A stretch of 64,000 nucleotides of DNA from Palaemon carinicauda. Lineage: Eukaryota > Arthropoda > Malacostraca > Decapoda > Palaemonidae. The DNA lies in contig NC_090768.1 in NCBI RefSeq assembly GCF_036898095.1, positions 42,224,478-42,288,477 of the forward strand. Direction: 5' to 3'. Positions 43,461 to 55,082 of this stretch are shown one piece after another. The notes below the pieces were generated by a model, which was not told the DNA's origin, searched no databases, and saw only the letters and a list, made by a program, of their open reading frames with translations. How positions within the stretch are numbered: position 1 is the first letter of the stretch; every line of letters starts with the position of its first letter. The position numbers and the translations under genes are program-made.

Positions 43461-44480
43461 TGCAGTTAACATAAAAAGAACATTTGTTCCGTAACTGGAA
43501 TACAAACCACGCTATTTAAAGTGGGTAATTACTTTCGCGTAGCTGAAAGGACGAGCCATAAAATTTTAACGAGGGATTATTACCCCACCGCTAGTTAGTG
43601 GGGGTAGGGAGGGTAGCTAGCTACCCTCTCCCGTCACACACCTGTGTTGTAGCTCCACTTTTTTACTTTGGCTCGGGTGGTGATCGGACGTGTCCGCCTT
43701 CACCCTCGCCTTTTTGACAGCCATTAATCATTGCTTTTTCTCTTTTTCTCAGAGTGTTGTGAAGTTGCCCTCTACAATGCTGAAGTGCCCTGGGTTACCT
43801 GACCACCCTTGTGGGACCTTCATGTCTTCCATCGAGACGGATCCTCACACCTTATGCCCTTATTGTAGGGGTCAGCGGTGTGAAAGTGATAATGTTTGTA
43901 TGGAATGTAGAGAGTGGCCTACCTCCCAGTGAGAGAGGTTTTCTCGGCGCCGGAAGAAAAAGTCCAGACGGGATATTTCTCCTTCAAAGGTTGCTTTGAA
44001 GAAGGAAAATCCTAAGGACTCTTCTTCCATAGCCCAAACCTCCTCCGAAGCTCCCACTCGGTCGGCCTCTCGTGAGAGGCCGTCGAGTGGTAGCGTAGGC
44101 CGTAATGTTGTTGACCGATCTCGGGGTTTTGAAGAGGGAGTTGACTCCCATAGTGAGGCAGCTCCTCCTCCTCCCCCGGGGGAGGATTTAATTATTTCTC
44201 CTGTTAATGATGATCTTTTGCAGCTTTGGACTTCCTTGAGGCTTCAGGATTCGCCCTCCAAGGGAGCCCTGTTGGACATGATCAGGTTGGGAGCAGCTGT
44301 CAAACAGTCACCGGCGGTAGCAGAGGTTGACCCTCTGTTTATTGTCGAGGCTGTTGTGGCAGACGCTTCCAATGAGAGTGTTCAAACCCCTGCTCCTGTA
44401 GTAGCTGAAGGCTTAGCCCCCCCTCCGAACATCCTTCGAGGGAGGATCTAAGTCCAACGGTCTCTCCCGCGGGTGATTCT

Positions 44481-44501
44481 CCCCCCCCCCCCCCCCCCCC
44501 C
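44481..44501. repeat. Poly-C tract (21 bases)
   Basis: Uninterrupted C run within N1 gag. Gag reading frame changes here, so the tract length probably caused a frameshift. Its length may also be a sequencing uncertainty. Confidence 0.85.
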
Positions 44502-44889
44502 GGGGGAATTCGCTGACAGAGACTCCTCTTCGGAGGACTGCTGATGGTTTGCCTGCTGCTCCCAGAGGATGCATCCGACCTAAGGCTTGCCTTCCTCTTC
44601 GGCGCTGAGGTTTTCCTTCTCTTCACAAGGGTGTTAGGAGGCGCCTCTTCGGATCTTCATCCTCGCAGTCCCCCGCAGAGGAACCTCGTCCTTCAGCTAC
44701 CAATCCTGCTACTTCCTTGGACTTGGACCTCTCCGCAGATCGTTCGCGATCTCCTACGCCTGCCAGACCCTCTGACCTGCCTTCACCATTCCTGGCTGCT
44801 GACGTGCTGTGGGCGCCCACTCATCCCGTTTTCAAACGGGCACCGGTCCCTTCGGGGCAAAAGGGGCTTTCACACATTGTATGTAAGTC

Positions 44890-45780
44890 CCTTAAGCGCC
44901 AGGTTTCCCCTGTGCGCCAACGTTCGCCTGCGCCCAAGCGCTCACCGGTTGCTGCCTCATCTCGCCAGCGCCCTCCTGCACGCCCACGAGCTCCTGCATG
45001 CCCACGATCTCCTGCTCGCCCATGGACCTCTGCGCGCCCTCGACCTAATACACACCATGGACGCCCTCGGTCTCCTGCTCGTCAGCGATCTGCTGCTCGT
45101 CAGCGATCTCCTGCATGCCAGCGCTCTCCTGCTCGCCAGCGCTCTCCTGCTTGCCAGCGCTCTCCTGCTCGCCCTCGATCTTCGGATCAGGGCTCCAAGG
45201 AGAAACGTTCTTCCTCTCCTGCTCGCCAGCGCTCTTCCCCACGATCGCCGACTCGCCATCAGACCTCGCCTGCTCGCCATCCCTTGCCTACGCGCCATCG
45301 CCCGCAGTCTCCATCGCGCGCCCCACGCGCCCACTGCTAGAACTTCGGTTCCTGACGAGCGCCCTTCTGCACGCCCGCACGCTAGGGATATTCCCCCTGC
45401 ACGCACGGGCCCTATGGCTTCGCCCTTACGGCCCCTTCATCATCCTGTGGCTGCACTCCTCCGAGGTCTCGGAACGCGCGCCCTGACACCTACGAGCCCA
45501 CGCACCCTGTCGCCTGCGCGCCCACGCGCTCTAACGCCTGCGCGCCCACGAGCTCTGACGCCTGCGCGCCCACGAGCTCCTTCTCATGCGCGCCATCGTT
45601 CGCCCACGCCCCCACGAGCTCCTTCTCCTGCGCGCCATTGTTCGCCCACGCGCCAACGCGCGAACTCTCCTACGCGCCAACGCTCGCGTGCGCACCAACG
45701 CGCCCCCTCGCCTACGCCCCATCGCTCGCCCGCGCGCTCCCTCGCCCACGCGCGCGCGAGCAATCGCCCCCGAGCTGGTC
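44890..45780 (+). repeat. Arg/Ser/Pro-coding short tandem repeats inside N1 gag
   Basis: GC-rich 12-15-base units related to CGCCAGCGCTCTCCTGCTCG repeat dozens of times. One frame (about 44890-45335) gives SPARQRSPA and PRSPARP repeats; after a shift another (45480-45780) gives LTPARPRAL repeats. The products resemble SR-type low-complexity tails. Open frames in the other phases (Leu-Ala-Ser or Arg-rich) are by-products. Confidence 0.8.
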
Positions 45781-45878
45781 AATGACCTATCGCGCTCGCC
45801 CAGTGCGATGCCCAGCGCGAACCACAGCGCGTGCCCACACAGGATCCGGCAGTACGTGTCAGGTCATCTTCATCGCGT

Positions 45879-45880
<2 letters not shown>

Positions 45881-45911
<31 letters not shown>
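45881..45911. repeat. Poly-C tract (31 bases)
   Basis: Uninterrupted C run in N1 gag between the Arg/Ser/Pro repeats and the conserved C-terminal block. The frame on either side differs. Confidence 0.85.
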
Positions 45912-45912
<1 letters not shown>

Positions 45913-47505
45913 TAAGCGCAGGACAGTGCACCCAACGGAGGTAGGGAAATCTCCGGACAGGTCCAGGATTTCTTCTACAGCTTCTTTTCAGGCAGACCCA
46001 GTTGTAGTTTCCACTCCTAGGGATCTTACGATCCCCTTCCCTCCAGAGGGTGTCTCTAAGCTGCCCTGGTTTGGGCCCTTGATCAGAGCGGTTGCACAGG
46101 CTTTCAAGCCAGCCTTCTCTGAACTAGGCCTCAAATCAACGGCTATCTTGGCCCCCCTGAAGAGGAAGAGGGGAGTGGACGACGTGGTTATTTCTCCAAG
46201 GGCGAAACTGGTTCCTCGGAAGCCGTCGAGGAAGGCTCCTTCCCCTCCCCAGACTTTCTCTCCATCCCCCGTGGACGAGGGTTTTCCGTTCCCGGGATTC
46301 TCGTGAGATGAGGCGTTCTCCCATCGCACCAATGGGAGAAACCCCACCTCGCGCCGAGAAGTCTCCTCGGGGGGAGGCGGAGAAGAGCCCCCCACCATTT
46401 TTGTTGGAATCCTGCATCCCTCCCAGGAGGGAGTCGAAGGACTCCAAGACGGTTCCGAAATCTTCGTCGAGGATCAGACCAGAACCAGCTAAACCCGCGG
46501 AGAACGTCCACGAGTCTCCCCAAGAAGAGCCTTTGGGGACTGGAGACCTTGCTGCTAGTCCATCAGGAGGAGAGCCGCAGGAGTCGGAGCATGCCTTTTG
46601 GCAAGTTTTGGCTCTGATGAGGAACCTTAACGGATTTTTGGATCCGGAGATTCCTCCTTGAGAGGGCAAGGACACGGTTCTGGACCGAGTCTTTGGTACT
46701 CAAAAGCCCCCTAAAACCAGCGCGGCTTTGCCCTGGTCCCAGGGGGTCAAGAGTGCCAGAGATGAGGTCGAGAACCAGCTCTCCGAGCTAGCCTCCTCCA
46801 GCCGTTCCAGCGCCGGAAACAAACTCCTCCCACCTCCTCGTGTCCATCAAAGGAGGTACTTTGAAATCATCGAGGAGTCCTGTTTAGCTCTTCCCCTCCA
46901 CCACTCGGTGGAAGAGCTCTCCAGGGGAGTCCCTCTCGAGAGACTCTCCAACCGGCCAGTGTCGTTCTCGGCCTCGGAGACTCTCTGCCAGAAGGTAGCG
47001 AAGTGTGCCATGCAGGCCACTTCGTGGCTGGATATCTGGCTGGGATCTCTTGGCATCCTGATACGATCCGAAGACTTGTCTAAGGAGAGTACCAGGAAGG
47101 CTTTGGAGACCTTCCTTCTTTCAGGCACTCGTACCATCGAGTTTCTGGCCCACTAAGTCTCGAACTTGTGGGCTAACACTATCCTGAAACGCCGTGATAC
47201 GGTGTCTGAAAGATTCAACTAGAAGGTCCCCAACACCGAGGTCAGTAAGCTCAGACATTCCTCCCTTTTGGGGAGTAGCCTGTTTGAGCCGAAAGATGTA
47301 GAGCAGGCAGCTGAGAGGTGGAGGAAGTCCAGGCAGAGGACTTTAACATCAAAGCCCTATAAGCCTCCAGCACCCCAACAACCTCGCCCTGCAAAGACGA
47401 CAAAACCGGCAATAGCAGCAAAGGCAGCGGTGTCCAAACAGCCCTTTCCCGTCAAGGACAAGAGAGGCAAGAAGTCTTCCAGGGGAGGCAAGAATCCTAG
47501 GGGGA

Positions 47506-49597
47506 GTGGCCGAGGCCGCAAACGCTAGGATTGGCAGTCCCCCCGCATGTCCACCAGTGGGGGTATGCCTTCAAAGTTGCGCGAACTGGTGGCAGCAACT
47601 CGGGGCCGATTCCTGGACGATGTCCGTGATCAGCCAAGGATATCGCGACCCGTTCATAACATCTCTTCCTCCCCTGACAGCGAATCCAGTGTTGTTGAGC
47701 TCTCTTGCCATGGGATCGGCAAGAGGGCAAGCCCTTTGGGCAGAAGTCAAGACCATGTTGAAGAAGGACGCTCTCCAAGAGGTCGTCGACGGGTCTCCAG
47801 GCTTCTACAGTCGACTCTTTCTTGTAAAGAAGGCGTCTGGAGATCAGTCATCGACCTCTCAGCCCTGAACAGGTTTGTCAAGCAGACCCAGTTCAGCATG
47901 GAGACAGCAGACACGGTCAGACTCACAGTGAGACCGCGAGACTTCATGTGCACACTGGATCTAAAGGACGCGTACTTCCAGATCCCAATCCATCCGTCTT
48001 CAAGGAAGTACTTAAGATTCAGCCTAGACAACAAGATCTACCAGTTCAAGGTGCTGTGCTTCGGTCTCTCCACAGCACCTCAGGTTTTCACCAGAGTGTT
48101 CACCCTGATATCTTCGTGGGCAAACAAGATCGGCATCCGTCTCCTCTGTTATCTGGACGACTGGCTGATCTTAGCAGACTCGGAATCAACCTTTCTTCGA
48201 CACCGAGACAAACTTCTGGGAATTTGCCAAGATCTAGGGATCATGGTAAATCTCAAGAAGTCTTCTCTGCTTCCTTCCCAAAGACTGGTATATCTAGGCA
48301 TGATATTGGACACCAATCTCCACAGAGCCTTCCCATCAGACGACAGGATAGCAAGGCTGAGGAAGGTCGCCAGTCCTTTCCTCAGACGAGACGAACACCC
48401 AGCCCAATCGTGGTTACGTCTCCTCGGCCATCTCTCATCCTTGGTCCGTCTAGTTCCCAACGGTCGCCTCAGAATGAGATCTCTACAATGGCGACTCAAG
48501 TCCCGGTGGAGTCAAGGACACGATTCTCCGGACGTCTTGATCCCTATGGGTCTCGCGGAACAGACGGACCTTCAGTGATGGGTGGCAGACGAGAACCTAC
48601 GAAAGGGAGTGGATCTTCTCGTCCTCCCCCCGAATTTGATGCTGTTTTCGGACGCCTCAAAGAAAGGGTGGGGGGGCCCACGTTCTGAACCACAGGACCT
48701 CAGGCCTGTGGTCAGAATCAGATAAGTGCCTCCATATAAATCTGCTAGAAATGAAGGCTGTTTTTCTGGCCCTTCAACAGTTCCAACAGCACCTGGCGGG
48801 TCACTCTGTGGTGGTGATGAGCGACAACACCACAGTAGTGGCTTACATCAACAAGCAGGGAGGTACCTTTTCAGAACAGCTATCCCATCTTGCAGTAGAG
48901 ATCCTGAGATGGACCGAAGTCCACTCGAATCCACTTTTGGGCTCGCTTCATTCCGGGCAAAAGGAATGTGCTCGCTGACAGTCTGAGCAGAGCGTCTCAG
49001 ATAGTGAGTACCGAGTGGTCTTTGGATCATCTAGTAGCCAACAAAGTCCTGACTTTGTGGGGTTCCCCGATTGTGGATCTGTTCGCGACAGCGTTGAATT
49101 TCAAACTGCCGCTGTACTGTTCCCCAGTCCCGGACCCCAAGGCTCTCTGGCAAGATGCTTTCCAACAACGGTGGGACAACATCGACGTTTACGCCTTTCC
49201 CCCGTTCTGTCTGATGAGGAGGGTACTCAACAAGACCAGACTATCGGTCAACCTCTCGATGACTCTCATAGCTCCGCTGTGGCATCACACGGAATGGTTC
49301 CCGGACCTTCTGCAACTCCTTACGGAGCCTCCGAGAGAACTCCCTCCACGACACGAGCTACTCAAACAACCACACACCAACATCTTACACAAAGCCGTAG
49401 CTTCGCTTCGGCTTCACGCCTGGAGACTATCCAGCATCTCCTCGCAGAGAGAGGATTTTCACAACAAGTTGCGGAAAAGATGTCTGGACACCTGCGAAAG
49501 TCATCCGCAGGAGTCTACGAGGCGAAGTGGAAAGTTTTCTGTGGTTGGTGTCGTGGAAGGGGTATCTTTCCACTCGATGCCACTATTCCAGCAATAG
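47506..49597 (+). pseudogene. N1 RT-RNase H-methyltransferase-like, broken
   Basis: The RT begins in the +1 frame to gag (47506-47868, SPGFYSRLFLVKKASG). It shifts near 47845 and resumes to 48578 with TLDLKDAYFQIPI, FGLSTAP and YLDDWLI. RNase H is split: MSDNTTVVAYINKQGG at 48751-48978 and ADSLSRA from 48968. The methyltransferase-like block (VDLFAT, LYCSPVPDP, YAFPPF, LIAPLW) runs to 49597. At least three lesions are present, so it is inactive. Confidence 0.8.
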
Positions 49598-50467
49598 CGG
49601 AGTTCTTCGTGTATTTGCGAGAAGAAATGCGCCTTTCAGTCTCGGCAGTGAAAAGCTATCGCTCAGCCTTAAGTCTTGCCTTCAGGCTCAAAGGAGTGAA
49701 CATTTCTTCTTTGCTAGAACTTTCCTTACTCATACGTAGTTATGAACTTACCTGCCCTCAGTCGGAAGTGAGACCTCCTCCATGGAACGTGGTTCGAGTC
49801 CTCAAGGTCTCTTAAGAGAGCTCCCTACGAACCATTACGCCAGGCTTCAGATCGCCACTTGACTTGGAAGACAGTGTTCCTACTAGCTTTGGCGTCGGCC
49901 AAGTGAGTTAGCGAACTTCATGGTCTCTCGTATGACATCGCCCATTCAAGGGGATGGGGGAAGGTAACGTTCAGCTTCGTCCCTGAGTTTATTGCTAAGA
50001 CTCAGAATTCGGGAGTGCCGGACCCTCGCTTCGACTCCTTCCGGATTTCGAGTCTTCGTTCCGTAACAGATGACCCAGACCATCTCCTACTGTGGCCAGT
50101 AAGGAGTCTGAGGCTATACCTGAAGAGAACAGCTGCAGTTCGTCCCCAAGTGCGGGCTTTGTTTGTCAGCACTGGGAGAACGAAGAGGAGGGTTACCAAG
50201 AACACCATCTCAGCATGGATTCGCAAGGCCATCCATCTGTCCCTGAATCCTGACCCTCCTCCGTCACGTCGCCCTAGAGCTCATGATGTCAGGGGAGTAG
50301 CTACCTCCCTGGCCTTCAAGGAAAACTTCTCGGTGACGCAGGTTCTGCAAGCAGGGGTGTGGAAGCATCAAATGACCTTCACAGCCCACTACCTGCAAGA
50401 CGTGACCCACAGGAGGCTCGATACGTTCTCTATCGGCCCTGTGGTGGCTGCACAACAGCTGGTTTAA
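49385..50467 (+). pseudogene. N1 tyrosine recombinase, stop codon at the box I arginine
   Basis: The N-terminal part is open to 49815 (LLAERGFSQQ, YEAKWKVFCGWC, VKSYRSALSL). An extra G near 49806 shifts the frame. In the restored frame the box I motif reads ALASAK-stop-VSEL: codon 49904-49906 is TGA where the family has an Arg (CGA to TGA is one CpG transition). The C-terminal part is open at 50015-50467 with AHDVRGVATS and AHYLQD. It is catalytically dead. Confidence 0.8.
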
Positions 50468-50956
50468 ACCTCAGGCTCCTTAATGGACAAGTAGCAGAGG
50501 GTTGAGGGCATTGTTACCCGGTTTTAGTCTGCATGAATGAAAAGGTATGGCCCTTATTCTTTTCTTCATTCTCCCCCTCTCTTGGGGAAAGCAGCATCCT
50601 AGGTTCTCTGCACAGCTGACCTCAAACCACTGCATGTAAACCATGCTCCCTTGTGAACCTGGTATTAAGATTAATACTGTTGCGTCCCCATTCCCTGACG
50701 AGGTGATATTGGGAAAGTCCTAGTGCACAGTTTTCCACCTAAAGAACTTCGGAATAACTTTCTAGGACGAGTCACATTTCTACATGCCTTCACACACAGC
50801 TTGCGTAGGCCGCGAACCTCGCGTAGCAAGGTTTTAGCAAGGCGCAGGGACTCCTTACTCCTTGAGTGCTAACACACTCAGATAAGGAGCCCCCGCGTAA
50901 AGCCAAAAAGCCAGATTACCTTGGACGTCCACCCTTCCTAATGGGTGAGTCACCCC
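50468..50956 (+). other. N1 3' noncoding region
   Basis: No frame. It is moderately GC-rich with short inverted segments such as GCGTAGGCCGCGAACCTCGC near 50804. It ends at the ICR beginning with ATTAAATAGCGTGG. Confidence 0.5.
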
Positions 50957-51309
50957 TATTAAATAGCGTGGTTTGTATTCTAGTTACGGAACAAATGACA
51001 AATTCGTAGATAATTTGTATTTTTCCTAACTATATAAACCTTAGTTATTTAACCAAACTTGCCTGCCAGCCCTATCCCCCTTGAAGTCCTACATCTAAGC
51101 AAAGTGAGCTCAATCACAGGTGTGTGAGGGGGAGCGGTAGCAAGCTACCCCCCCCCCCCCCCCCCCACCGCTAACTAGCGGTGTGGGTAGTTAACCCTCG
51201 TTAAAAGTTAATGGCTCATCATTTCAGCTACCACGAAAGTAATACCCCTATTAAATAGCTAAGGTTTTTATAGTTAGGAAAAATACAAATTATCTACGAA
51301 TTTGTAATT
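50957..51309 (+). repeat. N1 internal complementary region and right inverted terminal repeat
   Basis: 50957-50998 complements the N1 left tip. 50999-51054 and 51251-51309 are inverted tips of the right module. A 19-base C run (51148-51166) lies in the middle. Confidence 0.8.
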
Positions 51310-52290
51310 TTTCTTGTGTTTTTGAAGCTTTTAATTGTTGTTAGATAGGGATCTTTAAGTTTGTTGGTCAGAGTTTTTGAAGCTTAGGTTCTTTCTTTTA
51401 TTCTGATATATTGTAGGATGAATTCAAAGTACAGTACAGTACCTTAATGCGTCTTATTAAGGTGTTTAGCCAAAAAAAAGGAAAATTGGTTTTTCAATCA
51501 TTTCATGGTACGTATATTGCAAATGTTGTTATAGTATTAGAATTAATTTTTAAAAAGTATATAAATATTAATTGTCATCACTTTCTCACGTCTTTAGAAA
51601 TGTGCACCATGTGACTTGCATTGTGTATGTCAACAGCAGCATATTCTTAGGCATCAGCAGTTGCATTAAGCACCAAATTAACCCTACAATGGCCATATAC
51701 AGTACAGTATTCCTAACTACTATTGCCTTTGATTCTTTTCTCATTATCATAAGCTCTTGTTTTGCTATGTTGATATACTGTATAGTAATCCCACTTCTTT
51801 CCCACAACCCCTTCCTGTTAATGCTAGAACACATAAATACTAGTTTTTGCGTACCTTTTTCCTTGGATTCCTTAGCACTGCCGTTAATGAACATTTATCT
51901 CAAATTCTCTAAATTTTATAACATCACTAGCCTAATGGGGTAGTCTATTTCTTTCTGCAGGTCCTGATTTTATTTTTAGTTATCTCATTATAAAGATAGC
52001 TTCTGTTGCTATTTTATCATTTCTAAAAAAAAAAAAAAATTCTCTCTATCTCCAGTACTCTCCTATGGTTTATCCATAATTTTCTCTGTAAACTAGTTGC
52101 TGTATTTGAAGGCTCTTTCCCCACTCTTATCTTTTGGTCCTATCCCTTTCATCCCCCCCCCCAGACTTTTTACTGTCGACAAAAAAACCTTCAGACAAAT
52201 AAAAGTACAAAATTAGCTCATTATGCCATTCAGGCCTGGCATATTTTGATGTCCTAAGCTGTTATACCAATTTTTGTCCAATTATTTAAT
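51310..52290. other. Unassigned AT-rich DNA between N1 and D4
   Basis: Open frames on both strands at 51572-51943 overlap and lack domains. The plus one is hydrophobic by base composition only. No other feature is seen. Confidence 0.3.
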
Positions 52291-52670
52291 TTTCAATATT
52301 TAACTTAGCCGGTGATTATAATAGCTGCAGCTCTGCTGCTCGACAGAAAACTCTACGGAAAAAATCCGCCAGCGATCGCTATGCAGGTAGGGGGTGTACT
52401 TCAACAGCGCCATCTGTCGTCCAAGTACCCAGTACTCATTGTAAACAAAGAACTCAATTTTCTCTCTGTCGTGCTACCGGCAAGACCTACTAAATTCGCT
52501 GTTGCTAACTGGATTTGTTTTCACAACTATTTGGTGAAGTACACTTTTCTAGTTTTGAGCTTTCGCTGTGCAGGCTTTCTTTTCAATAAATCCTTGCATT
52601 CTTTTTTTGATATCGGATTATTTGTTGATGACTTTGGATAGTTTTTGAATTCCCCTTTGACCAATTCAAA

Positions 52671-55082
52671 ATGGCTGACCCTTCTCAAGTCCCAAAATTC
52701 AGGAAGTGTAATGCTAGGGACTGTTCAAGGCGTCTTCCGAAGGCCTCTATCGATCCTCACACCGTTTGTTCCAATTGTCGGGATAAAACCTGTCAATTGG
52801 AAGATCGATGTGAGGAATGCGTTGGGCTTTCGGAATTCGATTTTATCGAATTCCAAAAATATACACAGAGTCAGGAGAAGTTCATCTCGTTCTGTTGATT
52901 TTTCCTCTCCTCATGCCCCACAACCTATTCCTTCCCCTGTAGTGGTTGCTCCTAATCCCCCTTCTGGCACTCAGGAACCTTCGATGGCTGATATGATGCG
53001 TGCCATCCAAGCTCTGGGTGAGAGAGTTGAGTCCCTGGCTAGTGACCGTAACCAGCTCATGGCGGACGTCAAGGAGCTGAAGTGTAAAAGTGCAGTGGGA
53101 AGTGATAAAGTGAGTGATAGTGTTGTGGATAGTGTTGCGCTTGAGGGTTCGTCTGTTCGTGCCTGTCGTCCTCCTAGTCCGGGACCTCTTGCAAGCTCCC
53201 AAGTCCAGGGGAGAAGCAATGTCGTACGACCAATGGGTTCGAGAGGCTTTAATCAGCGAACAGACGTTCCCTCCGTGGTTTCGGGCGTATCTACCCAAGA
53301 TCGCCCCACCCACACAAAGACGAGAGAGCCCATTTATTCCTCGTCTGCGGAAGAGGTTTCTCGCAAGAAACCATGGACCAAGGTCTCACGACCGCTTAAG
53401 CGCAAGTCGGTCCCTTCCGCGCAAGTCCAACGGCCCAGTTGTAGCCACTGGGTCAGTTCGGACTCGCTGCAGTCTTCCGATGACTGCTCACCTCCTAAGA
53501 GAGGAAAAGCGGTACCGCCGCAGACAGTTATACCGTCTGTCGCCGCACCTGCTCCTGCAGACCCCAAGTGGTCTTTGCTGCAGAACATGCAGTCACAATT
53601 AACGTCCCTGATGCAGGACTTTCGTGCGGAGAAGGTTGCTGCTGCACCAGCCTCTTGCCTACAACCAACCACACACTCGGTTGTGCGTCCTGTGGACGCT
53701 GAGGCAACCTTCTTGCACACTCCAGTTGAGAGAGTTCCGCCACCCATGCGTTCCAGTGTACCCTGCCAGCTGCATGTTGACGTTCAGCGACGCACGGAGC
53801 CTTCCGTTGACGTTCGCGAGACACAACAACAGTCAGAGTTGTTTTGTTTTGACGCGGTGCGTCAACCTCCGCAACCCAGTGTGGTTGCCACTGCTCACCC
53901 GCATCAGGCTAGACAGTCTGGAGTAGACGCTGTGCGTCCCCGCGCTGCTATGGTTGTTGCCAGCTCACAGACTGGGCAACAGTTCCATGACGTTGCGTCC
54001 GGTTCAGTCACGCGTGCACCCTACCGGACTCGGCTAACCAGCCGTTACCTACTCCATTGCCGCTTCCTCCTCAATACTCGGATGATGGACTCTCGGATGA
54101 TGATGGTGCCGCTCACGTTGATGAACCACATTCGGATCTTGACGAGCCGAAGTCCACGCAACCCTCTTTGGACTTTAGAAAAGTTCTAGCTCTGTTCAAA
54201 GAGATGTTTCCGGACCAGTTTGTGTCTGTGGCTCCGCGCTCTCCTCCGTCAGAGTTTGTATTAGGTATGCCGTCATCCTCGCCTGCCTTTACTAGACTCG
54301 TCCTCGCACGCTCGTCCAAGAGAGCTTTACGAGTGGTAGAAGAATGGATGCAGTCCAAAAAGAGTCTAGGGAAGACAGCCTTTATGTTTCCCCCTGCTAA
54401 ACTCTCTTCTAAATCGAGCGTCTGGTATGCCACGGGAGAAGTTCTCGGCTTGGGAGTTCCTGCCTCTGCCCAGGGCGACTTCTCAAGTCTTGTAGACTCT
54501 CCCCGCAGGCTAGCCATGAGACGCTCGAAAATATGTTGGTCATCTTCGGACCTAGACCACCTTTTGAAAGGGTTATTTAGAGCCTTTGAGGTCTTCAACT
54601 TTTTAGACTGGTGTCTGGGAGCTTTAAGCAGGAAGATCTCTCCGTCAGAGAAGGAAACTTCCTTGCTCATCATGTCCTGCATGGACAAGGCCATACGTGA
54701 CGGGTCTAGTGAGCTTGCTGCATCGTTCGTATCCGGAGTCCTCAAGAAGCGTGAGAACCTTTGCTCTTTCCTGTCAGCTGGAGTGACACCTTGTCAAAGA
54801 TCCGAACTTCTGTTTGCTCCTCTTTCTAAGTGCCTCTTTCCAGAGGACTTGATTAAGGAGATTGCTGCTTCTTTGATACAGAAGGACACTCATGACCTGG
54901 TTGCGTCCTCTGCTCGCAAAGCCACCCCTTTGCCTACCTTGTCAGCTAGACCAAGGATGGACACTCCAGCGTCCCGATTTATTCCGCCCTTTCGTGGCAG
55001 AGCCTCCAGCAGAGGAGGTGCTCGTGCCGAAGGGAGACGTGGAAAGAAGAAAGGAACCAAGTCCTTTAAAGGCAGAGTCTGA
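52671..55082 (+). pseudogene. gag: D4 gag with two frameshifts
   Basis: It starts MADPSQVPKF. A 17-base deletion after FQKYT (near 52870) shifts the frame. The middle region then runs to about 54020, where a 4-base deletion (GCACCCTACCGG versus GCACCAGTGCAACCGG in D3) restores the original frame. From 54057 the conserved block is open to the TGA at 55080-55082. The stop context is TGA CTG and the frame beyond is open. Confidence 0.8.

Larger units (their letters stand above)
43777..47528 (+). pseudogene. gag: N1 gag, broken
   Basis: It starts MLKCPGLPDHPCGTF with a Cys cluster (CPYCRGQRC, CMEC) like the D and N2 Gags. A TGA stop follows at about 43930 in the same frame as the continuation to 44451. 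The middle is a long Arg-Ser-Pro repeat region (about 44890-45780) split over frames by two poly-C tracts. The conserved C-terminal part is pieced from 45900-46306, 46308-46661, 46728-47156 and 47268-47528. It ends in a Lys/Arg/Gly-rich tail and TAG at 47526-47528, after which the same frame stays open. Confidence 0.7.
43481..51309 (+). mobile_element. DIRS-like retrotransposon N1 (full length, decayed)
   Basis: The left tip CATTTGTTCCGTAACTGG at 43481 reads inward to AATACAAACCACGCTATTTA; its reverse complement forms the ICR half at 50957-50998. The right module 50999-51309 has inverted tips (ACAAATTCGTAGATAATTTG and its complement at 51290-51309), and its middle complements the left repeat (TAACTAGCGGTGTGGG, GGCTCATCATTTCAGC). 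The body is GC-rich against AT-rich flanks. All three genes carry several frameshifts or stops. It is a different lineage from D1-D4 and N2. Confidence 0.85.

Noticed and set aside
44544..45785. Leu/Ala/His-rich and Arg-rich frames on both strands of the N1 repeat region
   Set aside because: They are out-of-phase readings of the GC-rich repeats that encode the Arg/Ser/Pro region of Gag.
51572..51943. Hydrophobic 123-codon frame and its antisense partner
   Set aside because: Both strands are open over the same bases and hydrophobicity follows from T-richness; no homology recognised.
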